DNA of 64,000 nucleotides from Linanthus parryae (Eukaryota > Streptophyta > Magnoliopsida > Ericales > Polemoniaceae). Positions within the stretch are counted from its first letter, which is position 1. Every line of letters begins with the position of its first letter. Below the pieces are notes generated by a model, which was not told the DNA's origin, ran no database searches, and worked only from the letters and a program-made list of their open reading frames with translations. A program made the position numbers and the translations under genes. The DNA is taken from NCBI GenBank assembly GCA_023055425.1, contig JALGPY010000001.1, positions 28,447,001-28,511,000 on the forward strand, written 5' to 3'. Shown here in pieces: positions 47,340 through 57,680 of the stretch.

Positions 47340-48087
47340 CTCTTCCATGCACACATGAGATACACTTCACCTACCATCTTCTCTCTCTCCAAAAACATAA
47401 ATTCTTCACCCACCTCATTCAATTCCCCAACAACCTGATAAATCAACACTTTTAGACATCTTAAACCCTCCCTCAAACACAAACATAGAGCATCTCAGTC
47501 TCTCTCTACCTCTCTCTTGAAGCTCAAGTCCTCCATTGTTGGGTTTCTTCTAAACCTTGTTTTTGAAGATTTAAGGTAAAAATTTCATTGTTAGAGTGAA
47601 TATGTACAATTTATACTCTTTTTTCCACAGAAATACATGTTTCATTGTGCCTTAGAAGATCAAGTAGTCGATATTTTACGAAATTTCATCATTAAGAAAA
47701 GTTCCCGAGACTCTGTTTCTGGGTTTTACCAGTCGACCAAAATGGTCGACATCTAGACACAAAAGGTAGACAGCTAAAAATGTTCGACATATCGTAGACT
47801 CTGTTTCTGGGTTTTACTGGTCGACCAAAATGGTCGACATCTAGACAGAAAATGTAGACAACTAAAAATGGTCGACATGTTGTTTCAGAATTGCATATGT
47901 CTATCATTTTGGTCGACATGTAAGAAAGGTCGACAGTTAAAAATGGTCGACATGTTGATTCAGAATTACACATGTCGACCATTTTGGTCAACATGTCAAC
48001 CATTTTGGTAGAAAACTGTGAACACAAATTTTGCTTGTATTTTAGGGTTTTGGTATAATAACTTGAAGTCTTTATTATTTTGTAGGT
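47340..48087 (+). promoter_or_regulatory. Leader of the MULE transposase gene with a putative 5'-UTR intron
   Basis: A pyrimidine-rich leader (CTCTCTCTCC, 47384-47393; CTCTCTCTACC, 47502-47512) is followed by a donor-like AAG/GTAAAA at 47576/47577. An acceptor TTTTGTAG/GT ends at 48085, two bases before ATG 48088. The interval 47577-48085 would be a 5'-UTR intron and contains the whole left palindrome array. Splicing is inferred only. Confidence 0.5.
47732..48013. repeat. Left array of GTCGACC-AAAAT-GGTCGAC palindromes
   Basis: Full copies at 47732-47750 and 47820-47838 are near-perfect 7+7 inverted repeats around a 5-base loop. Variants with one or two changes occur at 47765, 47852, 47899, 47929, 47974 and 47995, some in the complementary form (CATTTTGG). 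Many are joined by ATCTAGACA or ATGTTG spacers of uneven length. Confidence 0.9.
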
Positions 48088-50649
48088 ATGGAAGTCATTC
48101 AAGCCGTCGTTACTTGCTATGGGGAGTGGAATCATGTTGACGGAAGTCATATGTTCGTGGGTGAGAGAATGACTAAGGGTTTTCCGATCACTAGGGGCAT
48201 TACATACTCAGATTTGGTCACTTTAATAAAGAAGAGGATGAAATTTGAGTGTGCAATAGAACATCTTAATATTTATCACAGGAGCGGAGGGGATCGTAAC
48301 TTTGGTCTACCTCTATGTGTGATTAGTGATGACGAAGACGTAGACGATCTGTTTGCCATGTACAGTGTAGATCGGGTGGCACCAATATATGTAATTGTCA
48401 ATGTTGATCATCATCCTAGAAAGATGTCACCTAGAAGGATGACATCAACACAGTACGAGGTTGATTTATAGAAGAGGGGTGTTGAGTTAGATTGGGATTA
48501 CAGACTGGGTTCTCATTCTATTGTAGGGCTAGAGGACATTTTGGGAGAGGATCAAGTCTATAATGAGAATCAGCAAACCGAATGCATAGATCACGTTTCG
48601 GTTGTAGATCCTAGTGCGGTTGAAATCCCCCCCCCCCTTGTTGGTGGATGACGATTCAGTTTCTATGCGGGATGTTGAGGGAGATATTATTACTCAAGTC
48701 GCCGTTGGTGATTTCAATTTTACACAAGTCAACGACGGAGAAGATGGGGTTGATGCCTCAGAAGCAGGCGATGATGATAATGAAGATTTGAACTTCAATG
48801 GGGCAGAAGATGCCGATGAGAATGTTGAGGAAGATGATGCTCAAAACCCAACTGATTCTGATGACGACCCCGCCCCTGAAAACGTAACTCCCAGTAACCA
48901 GAGGAGTGATGGAACTGGGTTTCTGTTAGGTGCATCCATGTTTGATTCGAAAGACGATTTCGACTTTCGTGTCTTACACGATGCTATTTCTAGTGGGGTG
49001 GTAGTGAGATCTGTTCGTTCGAACACCAAAGAGAAGGACTGGCGCTGTATGGACAAAAGTTGTGATTGGCGAGCATGCATCCGATGAAGCATTGTAGTAA
49101 CTATTGGAAGCTCTGCCACTACCATAAGTACCACAAGTGCTCATTGAAACATCAATCAACTGAACACAAGAATTGTTCGTCATGGTATATCGCCATGCGC
49201 ATGAGAGACCGATTCACCAATCCGGTCAAGGCTCCTACTGCAGCGGAAGTGCGTACTTATTGCGAGACAACAATCCTACAGCCCTACTCTTACACTAAAG
49301 CACATTACGCTCACGCTATAGCCATGAAAATGGTATTAGGTGATGCCTTTGAGAACTACGCTGATATCCCATCGTACTTGCACTTGGTGAAGCAGAATAA
49401 CGAAGGAACCGTAACAGAGTTAGAAGTGGATAGCGAGGGTCGATTTTTATACTGCTTCTTGGCCCTCGGCCAATCAATCAGAGGGTGGCAGTACATGAGG
49501 CCAGTGATTGTTATCGACGCTTCTTTCTTGAAAACAAAATTCAAAGGCCAGATGGTTGTAGCAACCGCATCTGACAGTGAACACCACATATACCCGCTAG
49601 CATGTGGGATTATTGACGTAGAGTGTAATGTCGCGTGGGCTTGGTTCCTCACTCAGCTAAGACAGTTCGTGGAGGATAGTGATGATCTTGTCTTTGTATC
49701 CGACCGCCATCAGGCAATTATCAATACGGTGCCAGCCGTCTTCCCGAACTCATTTCACGCTCACTGTTACTATCACTTGAGATCAAACATGGATGGCATC
49801 TACGGAGTCCTCGGATGGCACGACTATTTCTTCCAGGCGACGTATGCATACTCTGAGGAGGAGTTCTTGAAAGCGTTTGAGGCAATCAAGCAATCATGCA
49901 CACATAAGGCTGGCGTACAGCAACTGACCATGTTTGAATATTTGGAGAAGGCTGATGTTACAAAATGGTCTAGGGTATACTGTCCTAGGCGGAGATTCGA
50001 GATGATGACCTCGAACCAAGCCGAGTCATTCAACAGTGCCATGATTAAGGCACGTAAGCTCTTCCCAATTAACCTTCTAAACTTTTTTCTCAGTAAGGTA
50101 TATGAATGGTTTGTGAGGCATGATGGAGAGGGAAGTGCCTTCAATACGGAATTCACGCCTATAGTACACACTATACTGACCACTAATCTTCAAAAGGCCA
50201 TCGGTATCACAGTGGAGTCACTGGGTCGTAAGGTTTACCAGATCCGATTGGTTATACATGGAGATCAAAGAGTCGATCTCGAAAAAAAAACTTGCGGTTG
50301 TGGGGTATTTCAGAGAGAAATGTGGCCATGTGTGCACGCATGTGCTGCCATTAAGGATGGAAACAGATTGAAAAAGTACACGTCATCGTATTACAGGTCA
50401 TGGATGTTCAAGGAGGCCTATAAGGAGGGCATTAATATGATTCCCAGTTGTGCGCAATGGAATAGGAGACATATCCCGCGTGACATCAGCCAACAGAAGT
50501 GCCTGCCACCAGTGTATGCAGTTCAGCACGGGCGGCGACTGGAAGCCCGTAGGCGTTCTAGGGGTGAATTAGTGATGAGGGAGGTGAGGAAATACGCATG
50601 CAAGAAATGTCACCAACGGGGCCACAACAGGAAGAATTGTCCGAACTGA
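48088..50649 (+). pseudogene. MULE transposase (mudrA-like), three frames
   Basis: Part 1 (48088-48471) starts MEVIQAVVTCYGEW, a PB1-like N-terminal domain of plant MULE transposases, and ends in a stop. The frame stays coding-like to the C10 run at 48628, where it shifts into 48640-49087: an acidic region, then the MuDR-type DNA-binding domain with FDSKDDFDFRVLHD and CMDKSCDWRA. Another shift near 49085 leads to the long frame to 50649: the DDE core with VIDASFLKTKFKG (first Asp), LVFVSDRHQAI (second Asp) and a Glu in the MFEYLEK segment as candidate third residue. A SWIM finger (CGCG, WPCVHACAA) and a C-terminal CCHC knuckle (CKKCHQRGHNRKNC) follow. Only one stop and two small indels break it. 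The product would cut and join at the element ends in the nucleus. Confidence 0.88.
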
Positions 50650-50663
50650 TTGCCTTTGTATTA

Positions 50664-50800
50664 GTGTTGTAATCGAATTGCGTAGTAGTGTTGTAATCGA
50701 ATTGCGTAGTAGTGTTGTTATTGAATTGCGTAGTAGTGTTGTTATATTCTGCGTAGTAGTGTTGTAATCGAATTGCATTGTAGTGTTGTAATCGAATTGC
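50664..50800. repeat. 24-base tandem repeat between the convergent MULE genes
   Basis: Six head-to-tail units with the core TGTTGTAATCGAATTGCG. The third has two changes, the fourth is shortened by one base and altered in the middle, and the last two have altered ends. It occupies most of the 236-base gap between the two stop codons. Confidence 0.92.
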
Positions 50801-50885
50801 AAAACCCAAAATAATATTACAACCAAAAAACATAATAATATTATAACCAAAACAAATCATTCATTCCTCCATATCTAGTCCATCC

Positions 50886-51894
50886 TCAAATTTTTTGAAA
50901 TTTAAACACCAGAGCTTGACGGCATAAATCTCCTACGTATGCACGCTCGGGCAACAAAGGAAGATCCGCTACATTGATAATTTCATGATGCTGCAAAAAT
51001 AATCACAAAATAACCCGAATAAGTGCCCACAAATGATCAAATTAGATGAAAAGTATTCTGGTAGTCGACCAAAATGGTCTTAGATAAGACATCGACCAAA
51101 TGGTCCAGTAGTCGACCAAAATGGTAGACAACAAAAATCAGAGATTCAGGCATCTACCTAAATGGTTCACCGTTGTCTACCATTTTGGTCGACTACTGGA
51201 CTCAACCAAAACCCAAAATTTGAATAAAATTTATGGTGAATTTGAATCAGGAGACATTTATGATCTTAGATATTGGTGTAACCGAACTTACAAAGTAACA
51301 CTGCTCTAAGACTCAAGTAGTCGACCAAAACGGTCTCAGTTAAGGTATCGACCAAATGGTCCAGTTATCTACCAAAATGGTAGACAACCCAAATCTGAGA
51401 CTCAGGCATCTACCAAAATGGTAGACAACCCAAATCTGAGACTCAGGCATCTACCAAATGGTAAATCTGAGACTCAGGCATCTACCAAATGGTAGACTAG
51501 TCCTCAGGCATCTACCAAATGGTAGACTAGATGCCTGAGTCTGAGATTTGGGTTGTCTACCATTTTGGTAGATGCCTGATTCAACCAAAACCCAATTTTT
51601 TTTTTTTTGATTCACAGCTCATATCATTCACAAATCAGAGACTATTTTGGTTCAATATAGGATTCCTCAGTTCAATTTCCACTATAATTTGAAATCAATT
51701 CAACAATACCATACCTGTTCTTCTTCTTCTTCGTCCACTTCAACACTTGGGTTTGGCACAGGAGGTGGGTGGTTTGATGATTCTCCAACTTGTACTTCAG
51801 TTGATGTCCCCTGCTCTTCTCCTCCTACTCCATCGTTTTCTTCCGATTCGTCCCGTAGAATGAGCCGTCGGGGGAGCCTCACTCTCGGCGGCAT
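50886..51894 (-). CDS. Small convergent two-exon gene of the MULE element
   Basis: Exon 1 (51894-51715) opens at ATG and encodes 60 residues: MPPRVRLPRRLILRDE, then an acidic/Pro stretch ending EEEEEQ at a strong donor CAG/GTATGG. Exon 2 (50990-50886) follows an acceptor TTTTTGCAG and encodes 34 residues (HHEIINVADLPLLPERAYVG, ending FKFQKI) before TGA. Both exons join in phase 0, giving 94 residues. The 723-base intron contains the right palindrome array. I do not recognise the product. Position and orientation recall mudrB of maize MuDR, but no sequence likeness is claimed; a captured host fragment is the alternative. The GC-rich first exon differs from the AT-rich surroundings. Confidence 0.55.
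51064..51580. repeat. Right array of GTCGACC-AAAAT-GGTCGAC palindromes
   Basis: About a dozen copies or half-copies occur, including GTCGACCAAAATGGTAGAC (51111-51129) and GTCTACCATTTTGGTCGAC (51175-51193), and many TCTACCAAA(A)TGG variants to 51580. Several lie in longer local repeats with CTGAGACTCAGGCATC. The array fills most of the intron of the minus-strand gene. Confidence 0.9.
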
Positions 51895-52197
51895 CAAGGG
51901 AGGTGAGAAACAAAGTTGCCGGAGAGCGCCGCCTCCGTCGACGTTCGCCGCCTCCGTGGTCGTTCGCCGCCGTCGATCGGTGGTTCTGGGTGGGTTTCTG
52001 GAGCAAAATCAAAGTCGGGTGGGTGTCGTTTGTCTTCAGATCGTGCAGGGGGCTGGGAGGGTTGTTTTGTTTTGTGTTTTAGTTAGGGTTAAGTCATAAT
52101 CTGCTTTTAAGTTATAGATTTTTCATTTCAATTTTAAACACCCCATTTTTATATTATGTTTTAATATTACCCACCTCTTTGCCAACATTTTTTAAAA
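51895..52197 (-). promoter_or_regulatory. Upstream region of the small MULE gene
   Basis: GC-rich from 51895 to 52050, then AT-rich. No clear TATA box was identified. It ends at the right-hand terminal repeat candidates. Confidence 0.35.
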
Positions 52198-52213
52198 TCC
52201 CCCCTCTTTGACA

Positions 52214-52978
52214 ATTCTTTTGAGTCATCAAGCCAGTTTCCACCGTGACTGCGCAGCAGGTTGGAATCATCACAAGTCGTCTTGTCACATATGTCAATTT
52301 CATTCTCCTGTGGTTGGAGCCTAGATATCAATATCGTCATTTGCTGCCACTGTGGTTGTTCAATCAGAAATGGATCCATATGCTACGTTCTGATAAATGG
52401 TTATAGGACCCTGACTTTGAGCTACAAATTCTAGAATACGAGCGTTTTATTTCTTTGGGTGGAATATTTTTACTTATACATGATTTCTGCAGGAGCACCT
52501 GCTGAAAGTGAAAACAAAGGCTACAACATGGTTACTAATCCAAGAAACGAAGTCATTGTGGAACTTGATTGTGAAACTGACAAAAGATTACGTGCAGAAA
52601 CTATGGTTTATTGGTGCGTTAAATGAAGAGCGAGAGTTGCATTCACAGACAAGAAAATTAGGTCACCCTTGTGCACAGGAGTGGATGATTGTTGGCTTGG
52701 GAGGTCTTCTCTACTAATCCTCATAAATCTAAAGTTAGACGATGAAAGTTGCGAAGAACTACCAAATTCTTGTGCACAGGAGATTGTTAGGTTACGAGTT
52801 GCAAAGAATTTTGAAATGTGATTCATACTTTCGTATTTCAAATACTTACAGGATACAGGTTATATTTGATACAGTGGTGGCACAAAATTTACAGGTGACG
52901 ATTAAAAGAATGGTGGTGGACATTTTCTCGTGACCTTCCAAAAGTACCAAGAATGGTAGCCATAATGACCCTGAACTC
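52214..52978. other. Flank between the MULE and PLP2, with one exon-like stretch
   Basis: An acceptor-like TTTCTGCAG at 52484-52492 is followed by a plus-strand open stretch (52493-52626) that looks coding (e.g. NMVTNPRNEVIVELDCETDK) but has no recognised family or partner exons. TTGTGCACAGGA occurs twice (52671 and 52771). Otherwise nothing is seen. Confidence 0.3.
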
Positions 52979-54553
52979 CTAGATCTTCTGCCGCCGTTTC
53001 TTTTCTTCTGACAGCATCTTGGCAAAGCGAATAAGCGCGTCTTCATTAGTCCCTTCTCCATCAATCTCCTCAAATTTTCCTGTTTCCAAATTCACCCTCG
53101 AGACTCGCTTCTTAAGTAGCTTTTCTCCAATCTCCACAAGCTCCTCAAGATTTTCTTTCGTCGCCATATCTAGGGATGCAGCATTACCCGTTAAGCTGTC
53201 CTCCTGAATACGTAGATAATTTCTCTCGGATTTGAGGGATTTGAAAAGGGTAGAAACATTAATATCCACAATATCGGAGCTCGCATTTCCAAAAATGTCA
53301 AGTAACGGCGTGGAACCATTGTATAACCAGCTGAGCAGACCCCATTTAGCGGCTTTGGCTGCGCTGTATTTGGTTTTCTGCTTTGCCATACCCGTCCCCA
53401 ACGACAAGACCAACACCTTATTCCTCTGCATAGGGTTCACATCCATGTACTTGAACTTCCCCAACAAAATTTCATTATAGATCTGACTTAGAGCCATTTG
53501 GGTCTGCAATTTTCCAAAATAAAACAAACGTGAGTTAGCAAATAAGACTTTCAATTTATAAACTCGTAATAAAATGACACTTAAATTGGTGACTTACGGG
53601 GTTATTAGCAGCGACAGCGCCATCAATGAGATCGTAAGTGTGACGCTTCCCACGTTCGTCCAACGTCTCAAAGTAATGTGCAGGGAAGAACGTTGGAGCT
53701 GCAGAAGTACTCAGGCAAACATCCGATAGCAAAACATTCTTGTAACGTTTTTCTTTAGCCTGCAAAGTAAATTTCAGTCAAATTATTAGAATCACAAATC
53801 AAATCATGGAAAATATAAATGATAGTGTATGAAGAATTCATACAGATTCGGTCGAAAAGATGACTGGTTGAAGATTTTTGATGTCGAAAGCGGGAACAAT
53901 AACATTTGTCAAGGTCTCCTTGAGAGTGATTTGTCCTAATTTTTCTCTAATCACTGTTCTCAGGTACTTTCCGTCATATTTTGGCCCTGTCATTGTCCCC
54001 AAACAACCTCCAACCTTGCCTACGATGTTGTATGGGCTGTATATGCCAAAACAAACCATTAGTAAAATTAATTTATCAAACGCCAAACCAAATAAAAAAA
54101 TATTTCTTTGTTTCAGATTGGGGGTCAGAAGTCGCGAATATTAGGAAATTTGACTCACCTAGTTTGTGGGAATATTTTGGGACAATGTGTCAAGTAAAAC
54201 TTGTTGATATCCGGAGCAGAATACAAAGGACGGTTGTTATTTTCCTTATCTGGGGCGGAAAGAAGGGCCGTCACAAGCCCGCCCGTGCTAGTTCCCGCTA
54301 CCACGTCAAAATAGTCAGCGATCCTCGCATCTGGTCCATCCAATTCCTGAAGCTTTGATTCGAGAAACGCTAGCAGTGTCCCTGGAATAATGCCTCTAAT
54401 GCCACCTCCATCAATACTCAACACTGTTAGCATTTTTGCTTCTTTGACTTCATCTGGCACTAGTGGTGGTGGTGTCTGGAAAAAAGGAGACTGAAGCAGC
54501 GGAGACTGACACATCGGCGATTGAACCACCTCCATTAGAGAGAGTAGCTTCAT
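52979..54553 (-). CDS. Patatin-like phospholipase PLP2
   Basis: Four exons: 54553-54159, 54036-53844, 53759-53598 and 53503-52979, all GT/AG, giving 424 residues. Exon lengths 395, 193 and 162 are identical to PLP1; the last exon (525) equals the last two exons of PLP1 fused. Motifs: DGGGIRG (48-54), GTSTG with Ser89 and DGA with Asp242, expected to form the patatin Ser-Asp dyad. The N-terminus has the short QSP repeat. The C-terminus ends in a basic EEKKRRQKI tail. The frame is intact, with near-identity to PLP3 over most of its length. Acyl hydrolase activity on membrane lipids is inferred from family membership. Confidence 0.95.
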
Positions 54554-54698
54554 TGTCGATCAGGTTCGGTGATTGAGTATAAATAGTTACAGTAACGCAA
54601 TTGTTGAGCGATCGAGAGAAGGTCTTAGGGAGAAACCGGAACAGAAAGAGAGAGAGAGAGTGATTTGTTGTTGATGATTGTGGAATATATGTTGAGGG

Positions 54699-54910
54699 TA
54701 TATATAGTAGGGGAAAGAGTTAGCTGAATTGGTCCAACTAACACGTTATTATATGCGAAATATGCAGTATTTGTGGAAGTCGCCATTCCAGATTGAATTT
54801 GGTCTTTGGTCTTCTGTAAACATATGTAAGGAAGGTACCTGCTAGGCTGCTACTTCATTGGATCATCATTTCGTCTTATTCATCAAGTTGACATTTTGTA
54901 TAAGATTGAA
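54699..54910 (-). promoter_or_regulatory. PLP2 promoter with conserved block
   Basis: A TATATATA box (54706-54699) lies ~146 bases before the start, and a GA-rich leader is present at 54643-54660. Upstream, GGTCCAACTAACACGTT (54731-54747) and AAGTCGCCATT (54777-54787) match PLP3 exactly and PLP1 closely. The shared similarity extends past GGCTGCTACTTCATT to about 54900. Confidence 0.72.
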
Positions 54911-55008
54911 TTAAGGATGAAACCCTTTTAGTTTTATTATATTAAAAGGTTCCTGGCTCATTTTTGTGATTATTCTTTTGGACCCCTTATCCAAAAGAAT
55001 TTGACTTA
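54911..55008. other. Short AT-rich spacer
   Basis: No feature seen. The AAAAGAATTTGACTTA segment abuts the LTR start at 55009. Confidence 0.4.
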
Positions 55009-55388
55009 TGTTAGAAATATCGTGCGAGCGCCCAAGGAGACTTCACTGCAATTAACACAAACCATTGAGGGGTGTGCTGCAATTAACTGATACTAGGTCT
55101 ATATATACAGACCTAGCCCACACATGTCAGATAAGATGTCTGGAGAAATATGTAGAATCACTCTTGCTCTCTCTTACAAAGATCCAAGGAGCGAGACGTG
55201 ATGTGAACCATCGTGTTCGCCCACGAGGTGCACATGTACTGTTGGGGGACGAAGCACGTGAATACAAGCGCAACAAGATCGGGGACGTCGTCTGCGTACG
55301 ATCACGCTACGAGAGGTAAACCAGTTTAGTCGCTTCCGCTATATGATTAATTGTCTAGGGTTTACTTTTGTAGAAATATTCATTTACA
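55009..55388 (+). repeat. 5' LTR of copia-type element E
   Basis: TGTTAGAAATATCG to CATTTACA, 380 bases, with a TATATATA box at about 55091-55098. It is followed at once by GGTATCAGAGCC (55389-55400), an initiator-Met primer binding site. Spaced similarity to the partial LTR of element D at 17064 supports one family. Confidence 0.75.
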
Positions 55389-57680
55389 GGTATCAGAGCC
55401 GTAGCTTGTATTTCATGCCTCGTAACCCGAAACTTGTACTTGTACTGTATACATTATATTCGTGCCTTGATTATCTTTGTGCAAAATACATACCATTGCA
55501 TAGAAATTTCTCGAGGATTCCAGAAATATTTTGTTTAATTGTTTTGGATAACTGTAGAAAAAATTATGGCCGTTTAAAGTTTATGCGCAGTCTAGAACTA
55601 TACTGATTAGATCAGTAGAATAAATCAGTTTCTCCCGACACCGTCACCACGCGCAGCCATGCGCACACGCACCGCACGCGGCAAAGTTTTGCGCAATAGC
55701 TAACGTAGCATGATCTCGTAAGCTAGGGCCTATGTGGCGGCTGATGTGGCAGTCCATGTACGCCCTGAGTGCTGACGTCATATGTGACGTGGTCGTTGGC
55801 GTGCTATGATGATGTTCAACTTAGAGATTGACATGGCAATACACGTGGTGCTGACTTGACCGCTACATGGGCGTCCGAGTCAACGACCTCCTGTCGTTGA
55901 CAGGCTCCGTGGGCAGCGCGTGACGGAAGCAGACGGTCCGACGCGTGCGGTGGCCTCCTGCCACTTTTTTTTTTGTCCAAATTCATTTTTACAGACTTGA
56001 AATTTCTTTTCCTATTTTCTGGTATCTTTCGTAATTTTGAAAAATAGGAAAATTTCCAATCAATTACAGTTTAATTAATTCGTAATTAACACACTTCTCG
56101 ATGCAAGTTCGAGAACTAAATCACTCTGTTTTGACCTCAAATTTTTGGAGACTAAACTTGCTTTTTCTTACTGTTCACCATAGGCTTAGGAATTGTGAGT
56201 ATTGGAGTTTTATTCTATATTTGATTATTTGGCATAATCAGATAATTGGCTATAATTTCCAAAGAACTCTAAAATATTCTGGAAATATCCATATTTTTTT
56301 GAATGTTGTATTTTATTTTTATATTTGTTTGTGGGTTGAATGAATTTTGTTTGGTGCGTGGATGTGGCCTTAGATGTGGATGTTTAAATATTTTATGATT
56401 TTGTGGTTTGGTTTTGATATAATAATTGGAAAGTTTTATTGTAATAAAAATACAACATGCGTGTCGTGCCTTTCTACATATTCTATTGTCTTCTCTTCTC
56501 AACTACTCCCCTCAATAGGAGGTCATTCTTATTAGATATAAGATAATTAGTTAGTGAGTTCGAAGATTGAAGACTCAAGAGATAGCCAAACCGAGAAACA
56601 TGGAGCATCATGAGTTGAGCAAGGATGAACTCAGGGACTTCGTGACAAGTATTCTCAAGAGAAGAGGATGCGAGGAGCTGAATTCAAGATTTACACACGA
56701 CGTATTCTCATTGATGAGAATGCAAACTTAGGGGCCATAATCACGCATGCTAAGGAACTAAAACAAAAAAAGCTCACATTAGACATTATTGACATTTATA
56801 GGGAGACATAACGGACGAGATTTGATTTCTGTAACTTTCACAAGGTTTTGGTTTAGTCCTTTTATAAATGTGTTAAAATTTAATCAGTGGCTCATATTAC
56901 GAAAAATGATGGAGTTAATTTCCTAATAATGTCTAATATTAATCAATCGTGGCTAAATCAAATTGTGAAGGCTAAAATGTGACAACCACAACATGAGCTA
57001 TAGTCACTATGTACAATTCGTTAGATATTGGTTGTCAAAACACATATAAATTGTTAAATATGTGATGATTAGGTGTCATATCAGCACAAAGATACTACTT
57101 GAGGTCGACCAATAGTGTGAGGTCGCAGACAAGAGAGCTTCCTATAGTGTGCAGCCCGGGTAGGGGAATGACCTCATCGGCTAGTTAAAGACCACCTTGA
57201 ATTATCAAGGGATTGTAGGAATCTGTCAAAGAAAGTATGGATCCACCTCAACCATTTGCGTGCCTTCATTATGAGTTTGACTCATAAAACACGCCTTAAC
57301 TGTGAGTGATGACTCATATCATGATAATGAGCACTCAACGATAGCGTATGAGAGCCACATATTTATGATGACGGAGTTACAGGATGCAAAGAAAAAAGTT
57401 ATCCGACTAGCTACAAACATATTCTTATGTTGCGACCTCTGCCACGTTCATGGGAAGTCATGAAGATGTACATGACACACTTTATGAGTGTCCATATGTT
57501 TGATAAGATAAAGCATGGATTGGTACTAGGTTCTAAGAGACTGGATATTTCTAGGAATACTAGCCAAGCATACTCCTGAAGTCTAGTCGGTTAGAGATTG
57601 CTAAGGCTGGTAGTGAAGTATCACAGCCTGATGCAGTCCCTAGCCCGGTGTTAAGACTGTGAGGCAAATGGAAGAGCAAT
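55389..57680 (+). mobile_element. Element E: 5' portion of a copia element (leader and gag)
   Basis: After the primer site comes a ~1.5-kb leader with a GC-rich part (55640-55960), then gag traces. The frame at about 57430-57560 reads LPRSWEVMKMYMTHFMSVHM, similar to the gag of element D, and the segment 57090-57190 parallels 13150-13230. The element ends near 57690, where an opposite-strand copia fragment begins, so pol and the 3' LTR are missing. Confidence 0.6.

Larger units (their letters stand above)
47187..52213 (+). mobile_element. Mutator-like (MULE) element with two convergent genes
   Basis: It contains a mudrA-type transposase gene (48088-50649, plus) and a convergent small spliced gene (50886-51894, minus). 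Each edge has two related terminal words: left TTGGCTAAAGAGGGGA (47187) and TTGTCAAATAAGGGGGA (47246); right, on the minus strand, TTGTCAAAGAGGGGGGA (52213) and TTGGCAAAGAGGTGGGT (52185). These are the best candidates for terminal repeats. No exact 9-base target duplication was found, so the borders are approximate. Confidence 0.65.

Noticed and set aside
49824..50183. 119-codon minus-strand ORF within the MULE transposase
   Set aside because: It lies entirely antisense to a well-conserved transposase frame and has no recognisable domain.
47732..51580. Palindrome arrays considered as a CRISPR-like array
   Set aside because: Spacing is irregular, units vary, there are no unique equal-length spacers, and the context is a plant DNA transposon.
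51797..52012. 71-codon Arg-rich minus-strand ORF overlapping the small MULE gene
   Set aside because: It is in a different frame, lacks splice logic and reflects GC-rich composition.
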